From Flavobacterium cutihirudinis (GTDB lineage: Bacteria; Bacteroidota; Bacteroidia; Flavobacteriales; Flavobacteriaceae), in the NCBI RefSeq assembly GCF_003385895.1, contig NZ_QRDQ01000007.1, forward strand, positions 434,001-498,000: a DNA stretch of 64,000 nt, read 5' to 3'. Under the pieces are notes generated by a model that had not been told where the DNA came from, did no database searches, and was given only the letters and a program-made list of their open reading frames with translations. How positions within the stretch are numbered: the stretch's first letter is position 1; each line of letters begins with the position of its first letter. This document shows, piece by piece, positions 7,324-15,369 of this stretch. The translations under genes were made by a program, and so were the position numbers.

Positions 7324-8436
7324 ATGAAAAATTTATATGTGATCTTATTTTCCGCTTTAACTGTTGTAAATGCAAAGGCTCAAAATAAATTCAACTTATT
7401 AGTTGGCACTTATACAAATAAGTGCCAAAGCAACGGAATTTACGTGTATGAATTTAATGCCGATTCTGGAGAGTTTAAATTAAAAAATTCATCAGAAAAT
7501 GTAATAAGTCCGAGTTATTTATCAGTTTCAGCAAATAATAAATTTGTTTACGCTGTAAATGAAAACGGAACTCAAAGTGCCGTAAGCGCATTTGGTTTTG
7601 ATGCGGTTTCTGGAAAACTTAATTTTTTAAATACAAATGATGCTTTAGGCGCAGATCCTTGTCATTTGATTAATGATGACAAAAATGTAATTGTAGCTAA
7701 TTATTCTGGAGGAAGTATTGTTGTATTTAAGAAAAATGCAGACGGAAGTATTTCGACAGTTCAGCAATTAATTCAGCACGAAGGAAAGGGGACAAATGCG
7801 GCACGTCAGGAAAAAGCGCATGTGCACCAAGTTGTTTTTTCGCCAGACAAAAAATTTGTTTTATCTAATGACTTAGGTTTAGATAAAATATTCATCTACA
7901 AATATAATCCAGATGCAAAAAGTGAGATTTTAACTTTAAAAGGAAGTGTCGATGTGAAAGCAGGAAGCGGACCAAGACATTTGACTTTTAGTAAAGATGG
8001 CAAATTTGTTTATTTAGTACAAGAATTAGATGGTACATTGACAACTTTAAGTTATGATAAAACTGGAAATCTGAAGATAATTGCCGAAACTAGTATTCTT
8101 CCTAAAGGATTTACAGGAGGAACTGGTGCTGCTGCAATCAAAATTTCGCCTGACGGACAATTTTTATATTTAACAGACCGTGTAGATGCCAACGCCATTT
8201 CAGTGTATAAAATTTTGAAAAACGGAAGCCTGGAATTGGTAGAACAACAAAGCACATTAGGAAAAGGCCCAAGAGATTTCGCTATTGATCCAACAGGAAA
8301 TTTTCTTTTAGTAGGACATCAATACACAAATGATATTATTATTTTTAAAAGAGATAAAACTACAGGAAAACTTACAGACACAGGAAAACGAATTGAATTG
8401 TGTTCACCGGTTGGTTTAGTTTTTACTAAAATATAA
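7324..8436 (+). CDS. Secreted lactonase-family (6-phosphogluconolactonase-like) beta-propeller
   Basis: The protein has 370 residues. Residues 1-20 are a signal peptide ending AKAQ. The mature part is a seven-bladed propeller of the Lactonase/YbhE family, with recurring strands such as GTYTN, SPSYLSVS, VHQVVFSPD, GSGPRHLTFS, KISPDGQFLYLTDR and GPRDFAIDPTGNFL. The family includes cytoplasmic 6-phosphogluconolactonase, but export makes a pentose-phosphate role unlikely here; a periplasmic sugar-lactone or polymer-related role is an inference. It is transcribed alone, with the terminator at 8500 downstream. Confidence 0.85.
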   Translation: MKNLYVILFSALTVVNAKAQNKFNLLVGTYTNKCQSNGIYVYEFNADSGEFKLKNSSENVISPSYLSVSANNKFVYAVNENGTQSAVSAFGFDAVSGKLNFLNTNDALGADPCHLINDDKNVIVANYSGGSIVVFKKNADGSISTVQQLIQHEGKGTNAARQEKAHVHQVVFSPDKKFVLSNDLGLDKIFIYKYNPDAKSEILTLKGSVDVKAGSGPRHLTFSKDGKFVYLVQELDGTLTTLSYDKTGNLKIIAETSILPKGFTGGTGAAAIKISPDGQFLYLTDRVDANAISVYKILKNGSLELVEQQSTLGKGPRDFAIDPTGNFLLVGHQYTNDIIIFKRDKTTGKLTDTGKRIELCSPVGLVFTKI

Positions 8437-8445
8437 TTTAAGTTG

Positions 8446-8580
8446 CTAAGATTCTAAGTTACTAAGCTGCTAAGTTTCTAAGTTGCTAAGAGGTTAAGAA
8501 AAAGGCTCAAAAGATTTAGATCTTTTGAGCCTTTTAAAATTTTTTAAACTTAGTAGCTTAGAATCTTAGCAGCTTAGCAT
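8446..8580. repeat. Octad-phased inverted repeat array (CTAAGnnn family)
   Basis: Seven consecutive 8-nt units on the left (CTAAGATT, CTAAGTTA, CTAAGCTG, CTAAGTTT, CTAAGTTG, CTAAGAGG, TTAAGAAA; 8446-8501) face four on the right in inverse orientation (CTTAGTAG, CTTAGAAT, CTTAGCAG, CTTAGCAT; 8549-8580). They flank a strong terminator hairpin in the gap between two convergent genes. The same unit family recurs at 62469-62537. Confidence 0.85.
8500..8546 (+). terminator. Bidirectional terminator hairpin
   Basis: A perfect 16-bp stem (AAAAGGCTCAAAAGAT / ATCTTTTGAGCCTTTT) with a 4-nt loop is followed by AAAATTTTTT. It lies between the convergent lactonase and helicase genes and probably ends both transcripts. 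Confidence 0.85.
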
Positions 8581-8591
8581 CTAAAAAGAAG

Positions 8592-9944
8592 CTATTTATT
8601 ACTATCTTTTCTCTTCTTATCTCTCGTTTTCAGCATGTTTCTATTTACTGAACCGTGAGTTTTCTTTTTTGTTTTAGAAGGACCTCCTAAGTTGACTTTT
8701 TTATTCTTTTTCGATTTTTCGTGAAAAGCACCTTCACCTTCAAGTTTTACTTTTTTCATTAAAAACTTAATTGGCTGTCTGTCTTTTTCAGGTTCGATAA
8801 GTTTGGTAGAAACTTCAACTTCTTCAGGGAAATCAGTGATTTCAAGTTCCTGATCCATTAAAAGTTCTGTTGCAATTTTGAATTCCTCTTCTCTTGGAGT
8901 AACAAAACTAATTGCAGTTCCTGTAGCATCTGCACGACCTGTACGACCAATTCTGTGCATGTAAAGTTCTGGTTCCTCAGGAAGTTCAAAGTTGATTACG
9001 TGCGAAATGTCAGAAATATCCAAACCTCTCGCCATAATATCTGTAGTAATTAAGCCGCGAAGGTTTCCTTCCTGAAATTCGGCCATCGTGCTCAAACGAT
9101 AATTTTGAGATTTATTAGAGTGAATAACACCAAATTGACCATCAAAATGCTCTTCGATACGCGTGTGAAGCATATCTGAAATCTTTTTATTATTAACAAA
9201 AACCAAAACACGATTCATGCTTTCGTCTGTTTCTAATAAATGTTTTAACAGATTTACTTTCGTATTGAAATTTGGAACATTATAAGTAATTTGAGTAATT
9301 TTTTCAAGCGGAGTTCCGGAAGCTGCTAATGTAACTTCTTCAGGAAAATCGAAATAATCGTTTAGAATCTCATCTACGTCATCAGTCATTGTTGCCGAGA
9401 ACAAAATGTTCTGACGTTTTGTTTTCATCATTGCCAAAAGTGAAGTCAGCTGTGGTCTAAAACCTAAATTCAGCATCTCATCAAATTCGTCAATAACTAA
9501 CTTTTGTGTTTCGTCAAAACGAACAACAGCGTCCAAAGCCAAATCCATTGTACGTCCCGGAGTTCCAACAAGAATGTCAACTCCTTCGTAAACCGCTTTT
9601 TTTTGTGTATTAATGTTTACACCTCCATAAATTCCTAAAGTTTTAACAGACATGTATTTTGTCAGTTTCTCCACCTCCTCAACAACTTGAACCACAAGTT
9701 CACGAGTAGGAACCAAAACAACAATTTTTGGCGTATTGGTATTTGTGAATTTATATAATTTTAAAAGAGGCAGTAAATAGGCAAATGTTTTACCGGTTCC
9801 GGTTTGCGCAATTCCCATCATATCACGTCCAGACATGATTACAGAGAAAGATTTTTCCTGAATAGGAGTAGGTGTAACAAACCCTAATTCATCAACTGCT
9901 TTTTGTAATGATTTTGGAAGATTGAATTTTTCGAAAGTGCTCAT
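8592..9944 (-). CDS. DEAD-box ATP-dependent RNA helicase (RhlE-like)
   Basis: This is a 450-residue superfamily 2 RNA helicase. The motifs are in order: Q motif near 24-29 (TPTPIQE), Walker A AQTGTGKT 46-53, PTRELV near 79-84, GTPGR 127-131, motif II DEFD at 152-155, SAT 183-185, then TTDIMARGLDI and HRIGRTGRA in the second RecA domain. Motif II has Phe where the family has Ala (DEAD). A Lys-rich tail after about residue 395 probably binds RNA. A -7 element 18 bases upstream supports the start. It likely acts in ribosome assembly or mRNA turnover. Confidence 0.9.
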   Translation of the reverse strand: MSTFEKFNLPKSLQKAVDELGFVTPTPIQEKSFSVIMSGRDMMGIAQTGTGKTFAYLLPLLKLYKFTNTNTPKIVVLVPTRELVVQVVEEVEKLTKYMSVKTLGIYGGVNINTQKKAVYEGVDILVGTPGRTMDLALDAVVRFDETQKLVIDEFDEMLNLGFRPQLTSLLAMMKTKRQNILFSATMTDDVDEILNDYFDFPEEVTLAASGTPLEKITQITYNVPNFNTKVNLLKHLLETDESMNRVLVFVNNKKISDMLHTRIEEHFDGQFGVIHSNKSQNYRLSTMAEFQEGNLRGLITTDIMARGLDISDISHVINFELPEEPELYMHRIGRTGRADATGTAISFVTPREEEFKIATELLMDQELEITDFPEEVEVSTKLIEPEKDRQPIKFLMKKVKLEGEGAFHEKSKKNKKVNLGGPSKTKKKTHGSVNRNMLKTRDKKRKDSNK

Positions 9945-9961
9945 TTGCGTTTAAATTTTTG

Positions 9962-9969
9962 CAAAGATA
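9962..9969 (-). promoter_or_regulatory. Putative -7 promoter element
   Basis: TATCTTTG on the minus strand fits TAnnTTTG, 17 bases upstream of the helicase ATG at 9944. Confidence 0.5.
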
Positions 9970-10055
9970 GCTATAAATAGCTGAAAAATGGGAATTTCTG
10001 AATAATTAGAAAAATCCTTTCATTGATTAATTCATTAAAAACCACATTTAAATTA

Positions 10056-10424
10056 CTACAATAATCGTTTTATTCGCAATAAAAGCTCGTTGGGATTAAA
10101 TGGTTTTGCAATGAAATCATCTACACCAAGCTTAAAAGCTTCTTCAACGGTATCTTCTTCTTCTCCAAGAGATGAAAGAGCAATCACACGAATTTCTTTA
10201 TAATTTTCTTTAATATGATTGATTATTTCCAATCCGGATTTCAAAGGAATAATGATTGTTGTAATTACTAAATCGGGCATAATAGACGGGATTCGTTCCA
10301 ATGCGGTAATTCCGTCTTTAGCAATGCTAATTTTATAACCTTCACGATTCAAAAGAAATTTCAGGATTTCAATAGTCATATCATCATTATCAATGATCAT
10401 AATTTTTTTTTCGCTGGTATTCAT
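10056..10424 (-). CDS. Single-domain response-regulator receiver lacking the phospho-acceptor Asp
   Basis: The protein has 122 residues from ATG 10422-10424; the longer open frame would overlap the upstream gene and gives an unlikely leader. It is a complete CheY-like receiver with no output domain. The acidic cluster IDNDD is at 11-15, the conserved Ser/Thr position is Ser84, and Lys107 is in FIAKPFNP. At the phospho-acceptor position the sequence reads PDLVITTIIIP, so the Asp is Thr56 (codon ACA). It is the last gene of the polysaccharide-type operon, 16 bases after the DUF4838 gene. It is probably a phosphorylation-independent protein-interaction module. Confidence 0.85.
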   Translation of the reverse strand: MNTSEKKIMIIDNDDMTIEILKFLLNREGYKISIAKDGITALERIPSIMPDLVITTIIIPLKSGLEIINHIKENYKEIRVIALSSLGEEEDTVEEAFKLGVDDFIAKPFNPNELLLRIKRLL

Positions 10425-10440
10425 TTTGTTATTTTGGCGT

Positions 10441-12654
10441 TTATTTTTTATACAACTCGATTTCATCAATCATTACCATTGGCTTTTTATTTTTTCTAAT
10501 TCGCCATTCGGGTAATTTGGATTGATTTTCTATAACTATTTTAATTTTTTCAAAACTATCAAAATTAGAAGCCGTAATTTCCCATGATTTTGTTGTAATT
10601 TCATTCGTTTCTGTTAATTTTTCACAAGTAGTTTCTTGTAAGAACTTCCATTTCTGACTTTTATAACCATAGACTTTTATGGTATTTGGAGGAAAAATCC
10701 AATGTCTTTGATCTTCGAGAAAGTTTATTTTCAAAATATTGAAGCTTGCTTTTTTTGTTTCAATTTCGAAGGAAGGATTTGTTCCATACCAGCCAATCCA
10801 ATTAATATTAAAGTCTTTATAGCCTTTAATTCCATCAACCAAACCAGAACTCCCTTTTCCTTTAAATTCATCCGAAGGTGGAGTTAAAAAAGTAACTTTC
10901 ATTTCCTCGCCTAAATGTGTTGCCGTATTCTTACTAATTTGCAACCATTCCTGATAATAATTATCCGGCGAAAGTCCGCCTTCGCTTAATTCGTAAATAC
11001 CAAGTTCATTACAAGCTTTGCTAAATTTTAAAACCCTTTCGCTCAATTTTTCGAATACTTCTTTTTCCCCTTTATTATTTACGAAAAACATTCCATGCTG
11101 GTTTTTGCCATAAAATTTAGATTGTTCAAAATAAACAAATTCCAAAGCTAAACGCAGTTTTTGAACACGGACTTTAAGAATCGGATCATCGTCAACAGCA
11201 TTCGATGCTTTTTCTAAAGCTTGATCGTACTGATCCATTGCGCGAGGCGATAAAAATGTATTCCGAGCCTGAACCGGACCGGAATAAATATCTAAATACG
11301 AATTGCTTTTGTTTTGATTTTCAATTAGTTCTTTAAGATATAAACTTACAGCTGGGGCCGCTTTTCCATAAAATCCACGCAGAAAATCTGCTGTTACAGC
11401 TTCAATATCAATTTCGGTATCCCATAATAATTTTGCCAGAAGATATTGTCGCAGTTCTGAAAAATCTCCTGGAATATCTGAATAACCCTGAACAAAAATG
11501 CCCTTGACTTTATTCTTTTTGTAGAATTTGAAATTATTTTTAAAAGTACCAATGTTCGGAAATGGTGACATATAATTTGAAAATTGAACGGTATAATCCC
11601 AAAGAAATAAATGAGGAGATGTTTTGCTCCAGTTTTCGATAATTTTAGTAAAAGATGGTGCACTTTCTGCTGAAATAGCTTTTCCACGGTTTAATTCGAT
11701 TGGGCATAAAATGGTATAAATATTGGGCGCTATTTTTTGATTTACAGGCGGTTTCAACGTGTGTAAATAAGCAAGAGTAGTAATTTTTGTTTGCGGAAAC
11801 TGAGCAGCAATTTTGTTTAGAAAATAATAAAGAGAGCCTTGTGGTCCGCCAAATTTTTCGTTGAGTTTTCGGCATTCTGTGCATTCACAATATACAATGT
11901 CGTCATTTTGGCTAACAGAGTAAAATTCTGCATTAGGTTTTTCTTTTATGATTTCGGCCATTTTTTTCTTAACGAGCTCTACAACAGTATCGTTTGTCAT
12001 ACATAAAGATTCTCCATTTCGTTTTCCTTCGTACAAAGCAAAAAGTTTAGGATTACTTTTAAAGAATTCTTTAGGCGGAACAAGAGTACTAAATGAATGT
12101 CCCCAAATACCAAAATCGTCAATTTGCCAATCGAGTTTATGCCAGTCTCTAAAAGCTTCGTCATAGCAATCTGGGTAAGATAAAGCTCGATAATCAAATG
12201 AAGGTTGATATCGTTTTGATGAATTTTTAGGGAACAAAAACTCTTTCTTTTTGGGAATATAAGTTTCTGAAGCTGTAAATTTTCTGAACTCCCAAATTTC
12301 CAATAAAGTATAAACGGCATATCTAAGGAATTTCGGATTTTGAGCCGTCAGATAAATATGCTTTAAATCGCTTTTGATTATAAATTCATTTGGTTTTAAT
12401 TTTTCCTGATCTGAAATCTCTAAGACTATTTCAGACAAATCATCATTCTTTGGATTTTCAGTTATATTATCAAAAGGTTTTGCAAAAGCTTTATCAACAT
12501 ATTTTTTTAAAATTACTGCCGCGTCGCGACTTTCATCAGACTTTGAAATAATACTGTTTTTATGAGTTATAACAATTTCTGACTGTGCCATTATATTCAG
12601 GTTAAATGTGAAAAAAAAGATAAGGGGGAGATATCGATAATGCTTCTTTTTCAT
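10441..12654 (-). CDS. Secreted DUF4838 protein, glycoside-hydrolase-like
   Basis: The protein has 737 residues. Residues 1-24 are a signal peptide ending IMAQ. An N-terminal alpha-glucuronidase-like region (about 30-135) is followed by a DUF4838 domain (about 150-430) carrying GIWGHSFSTLVPP, a CECTEC Cys pair, TLAYLHTLKPP and LWDYTVQFSNYMSPFP. A helical part and a C-terminal beta-rich domain (about 590-735) that may bind sugar come after. DUF4838 is related to large glycosidase folds, but no activity is assigned. It ends 16 bases before the receiver gene and starts 5 bases after the YaiO gene. A role in trimming or binding the exported polymer is an inference from the operon. Confidence 0.8.
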   Translation of the reverse strand: MKKKHYRYLPLIFFFTFNLNIMAQSEIVITHKNSIISKSDESRDAAVILKKYVDKAFAKPFDNITENPKNDDLSEIVLEISDQEKLKPNEFIIKSDLKHIYLTAQNPKFLRYAVYTLLEIWEFRKFTASETYIPKKKEFLFPKNSSKRYQPSFDYRALSYPDCYDEAFRDWHKLDWQIDDFGIWGHSFSTLVPPKEFFKSNPKLFALYEGKRNGESLCMTNDTVVELVKKKMAEIIKEKPNAEFYSVSQNDDIVYCECTECRKLNEKFGGPQGSLYYFLNKIAAQFPQTKITTLAYLHTLKPPVNQKIAPNIYTILCPIELNRGKAISAESAPSFTKIIENWSKTSPHLFLWDYTVQFSNYMSPFPNIGTFKNNFKFYKKNKVKGIFVQGYSDIPGDFSELRQYLLAKLLWDTEIDIEAVTADFLRGFYGKAAPAVSLYLKELIENQNKSNSYLDIYSGPVQARNTFLSPRAMDQYDQALEKASNAVDDDPILKVRVQKLRLALEFVYFEQSKFYGKNQHGMFFVNNKGEKEVFEKLSERVLKFSKACNELGIYELSEGGLSPDNYYQEWLQISKNTATHLGEEMKVTFLTPPSDEFKGKGSSGLVDGIKGYKDFNINWIGWYGTNPSFEIETKKASFNILKINFLEDQRHWIFPPNTIKVYGYKSQKWKFLQETTCEKLTETNEITTKSWEITASNFDSFEKIKIVIENQSKLPEWRIRKNKKPMVMIDEIELYKK

Positions 12655-12659
12655 AACTT

Positions 12660-13928
12660 TTAAAATTTATATTGCAATAAGAAAGCAAAATCAAGTTCGG
12701 TCTGGAATTTGCCTCTTGTATATTCCTGTTCATTGTCCGTAATCATAAATCCGGCAATATAATGACGGTTTATTAATTTAAAAAAACCGGCGCTCAAGCG
12801 GTATGAGCTTAAAGCTATTCTATTTTCGTAATCTGCAGATCTTGTTCGGTCATCCGGAGATGTTCCGTAGCCGGCAATAAGCGTTACATAATCAAATTTT
12901 GTTTTATAATAATATCTCGAGGTCAGCGTAAATGAAGGACCTTCATCTTGTATATACGATCTTAAATTAACCCAATAGGAACCAAAATATTTTCCGAGTC
13001 CCAGATTCAACGTTTTTACATCAGTTTTATCTTCCATTAAAATATAACGAAATCCTAAATCAGCTTCCCAGCCTTTATCAAAATTATGAAAATAAGAATA
13101 CCCCAATCGCAATTTTGGAAAGGCATTATCTTGGCTGTAAGCGAGATCAATGTATGAATAATTATTCTTTTTTGCAAAAAGGTAGGATTCTGCTTCAAAT
13201 TGTAAACCACTCGACATCACTGAATTAGCTGAAAGTCTTTTAGCGTAACTCACCCTTCCAATAAGGCTTCCCCATGAGCGTTGTCTTGTATAATCAGCAC
13301 TTACTAAATGCCAGGGACCAACTCCATCACGGTCAATAGTAGTGTAATTATAGTATAAACCTGCACGATCCATATTGATTTGTGAATACAATTCATATAA
13401 AAGCTGCTGAATTTCAGGGTCATTTGGGAATTTAGCTTTAATCGATTTTAGATATTTGGCTTCGTTTTCGGTATCATTTTGAAGAGAATAAAACTCTATT
13501 CGTTTAAGACGATATACTTTTTCATCGGGATATAATTCTATTGCTTTGTTTGCCACAGTGACGCCTTCATCATATTTTTTTTCTACAATATTTAAGTTAA
13601 TCAGATAGATAAAAGCTTCCTGATACTTTGGATTTTGATCTATTACATAATTATAATAATATCTGGCACTGTCTTTTACGTTGGATAAATCATAATTTCG
13701 GCCTAAAGCCAAATAAAAATCCAGATAGTCAGGCGCAATTTTTTTTCCTAATAATGCTCTTTTTATATTGAGTTTATAGTCAGGATGCGAAGTTTTCATG
13801 TTATTGGTTATAACCGTCAACAAACTGTCTGTATCTATTTTTTGGCTATTTATTTTTTGATGAGAAAACAAAAGAAAAAAAAGAATCAGCAAGGTGGAAT
13901 GTATCTTTTTTGTATAGCTCATAAACAT
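12660..13928 (-). CDS. YaiO-family TPR and outer-membrane beta-barrel protein
   Basis: The protein has 422 residues from the ATG at 13926-13928 (MFMSYTKK); an upstream in-frame start at 13955 would overlap the glycosyltransferase end by 23 bases and lengthen the signal. A signal peptide (about 1-29, ending INSQ) precedes TPR-like helices (about 50-185, with PKYQEAFIYLINL and PDEKVYRLKR). The C-terminal half is a 12- to 14-strand barrel of the YaiO type (GYSYFHNFDKGWEADLGFRY, terminal FLLQYKF). The TPR-plus-barrel layout parallels PgaA, the export pore of poly-GlcNAc, so a polysaccharide exporter role is likely but inferred. Confidence 0.8.
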   Translation of the reverse strand: MFMSYTKKIHSTLLILFFLLFSHQKINSQKIDTDSLLTVITNNMKTSHPDYKLNIKRALLGKKIAPDYLDFYLALGRNYDLSNVKDSARYYYNYVIDQNPKYQEAFIYLINLNIVEKKYDEGVTVANKAIELYPDEKVYRLKRIEFYSLQNDTENEAKYLKSIKAKFPNDPEIQQLLYELYSQINMDRAGLYYNYTTIDRDGVGPWHLVSADYTRQRSWGSLIGRVSYAKRLSANSVMSSGLQFEAESYLFAKKNNYSYIDLAYSQDNAFPKLRLGYSYFHNFDKGWEADLGFRYILMEDKTDVKTLNLGLGKYFGSYWVNLRSYIQDEGPSFTLTSRYYYKTKFDYVTLIAGYGTSPDDRTRSADYENRIALSSYRLSAGFFKLINRHYIAGFMITDNEQEYTRGKFQTELDFAFLLQYKF

Positions 13929-13932
13929 TGTC

Positions 13933-15369
13933 TTATTTTTTATCGGGTTTTTCAAAACCTTTTCTAACCATTTCGCCCCAGTTTTGCTCTTTTTTCCGAA
14001 AGAAATTCCAATATCCTCTTAAGGATGCATAAACAGTTATTGGATGATAAACAATAGGTTCTATGGCGGCCATTCCTGCCAGAATAATTAGTTCTTTGTA
14101 ATTGGCATAACTCTTATATAAAATTTCATCTATTAAAATCGAAATTATTGTAATCGACAAGTAAAATAGATAAATCAGGGCCGTTATGATTAGTAAATAC
14201 TCAAAATCAATATGACCAAAAAAGTAGCTTATAATAAGTGTAATAACACCTAGAAATTCGATAATTGGAACTAAAAATTCAAAGCTGAAAAAGTAGGGTA
14301 AAACCAGGAAACCTGTCTTTCCATATTTTGGATTTAAAAACATTTTTCGATGTAAATAAAGTGTCTGTACCAAACCTCTTGCCCAGCGAATTCGTTGTCT
14401 TATAAAAACCTTTTGCGTGCTGGGAACTTCAGTCCAGCAAAGTGATTCCGGAATATATTTTATTAAGAACTTTTGATTTGTATCGTGCATATACCTTCTC
14501 ATTCGGGTAATAAGTTCCATGTCTTCTCCAAGAGATTTATGCCAATAACCCCCTGCCTTAATTACAATTTCTTTATCAAACATTCCCAAACCTCCTGAAA
14601 CTAAAAGCAATCCGTTAATCTGACTCCAGGCCATTCTCCCAAACAAAAACGAACGAACATATTCCAGTTCCTGAAAACGCGGATACCATTCTTTAGGATA
14701 ATGTACTTTTAATAAAAAACCTTCTTTTACCTGACAGGAATTTGAAATTCGGATTCCGGCTCCTGTAGCAATAACACGGGTTTTTCTTTCCATGAAAGGT
14801 TTTGCCAGTTTCAGGATGGTGTCTTTTTTCAAAATACAATCAACATCGGTACATAGAAATAGCGGATATTGAGAAGAATTTATGCCTGCATTTGAAGCAT
14901 CGGCTTTACTTTTTCCATTTACTTTATCAACAACGAGCAGTTTAGAATAAACCGGATTTTTAGATTTGTAATGCCCTCTTACGGGTTGTGTGGCAATTTT
15001 TTCCTGATAGTAGAAATCAAATTTAACCAAATCAAATTCGGTTATTAATTTTTCTAAAGTATCATCCGTGCTTCCATCATTTATAATAATAACTTCATAT
15101 TTAGGGTAGGTTAGTGAAAGCAACGATTTGACATTATAAACAATATTTAAGCCTTCATTATAAGCAGGCGCCACTATTGAGACGCCCAATATATGATTAG
15201 ATCTGAGTAATACTTCTTCTTCTAAATATTTTTGATATTTAAGATGTTGTATAATTGCCCAATAGGATAAAAGAGCTAAAACTATATAGAACAACATATA
15301 GCCCATTGAAAACAATGCTATGAAGATATTATAGAGCCTGACAAAATCGGAAAGAAAATTGTAATTCAT
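13933..15369 (-). CDS. Family 2 membrane glycosyltransferase (PgaC-like polysaccharide synthase)
   Basis: This is a 478-residue processive GT2 inner-membrane enzyme. A hydrophobic N-terminus (16-40) precedes the catalytic domain with NDGSTDDT (Asp98), TDVDC (175-178), GEDMEL (281-286) and the processivity motif RQRIRW (324-329). Four or five membrane helices follow after about residue 345. This is the arrangement of PgaC, cellulose and hyaluronan synthases, which polymerise and translocate beta-linked sugars. The sugar donor is not readable. Its ATG overlaps the TGA of the HEAT-repeat gene as ATGA, so translation is coupled. Confidence 0.88.
   Translation of the reverse strand: MNYNFLSDFVRLYNIFIALFSMGYMLFYIVLALLSYWAIIQHLKYQKYLEEEVLLRSNHILGVSIVAPAYNEGLNIVYNVKSLLSLTYPKYEVIIINDGSTDDTLEKLITEFDLVKFDFYYQEKIATQPVRGHYKSKNPVYSKLLVVDKVNGKSKADASNAGINSSQYPLFLCTDVDCILKKDTILKLAKPFMERKTRVIATGAGIRISNSCQVKEGFLLKVHYPKEWYPRFQELEYVRSFLFGRMAWSQINGLLLVSGGLGMFDKEIVIKAGGYWHKSLGEDMELITRMRRYMHDTNQKFLIKYIPESLCWTEVPSTQKVFIRQRIRWARGLVQTLYLHRKMFLNPKYGKTGFLVLPYFFSFEFLVPIIEFLGVITLIISYFFGHIDFEYLLIITALIYLFYLSITIISILIDEILYKSYANYKELIILAGMAAIEPIVYHPITVYASLRGYWNFFRKKEQNWGEMVRKGFEKPDKK

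Noticed and set aside
7194..7388. 64-codon plus-strand frame upstream of the lactonase gene
   Set aside because: It overlaps the lactonase signal peptide in another frame by 65 bases, has no family resemblance and has a Cys/Lys-rich, unlikely composition.
8446..8580. CRISPR array
   Set aside because: Units are 8 bases with no spacers of constant length, arms are inverted to each other, and no cas genes are present. The same applies to the other phased repeats.
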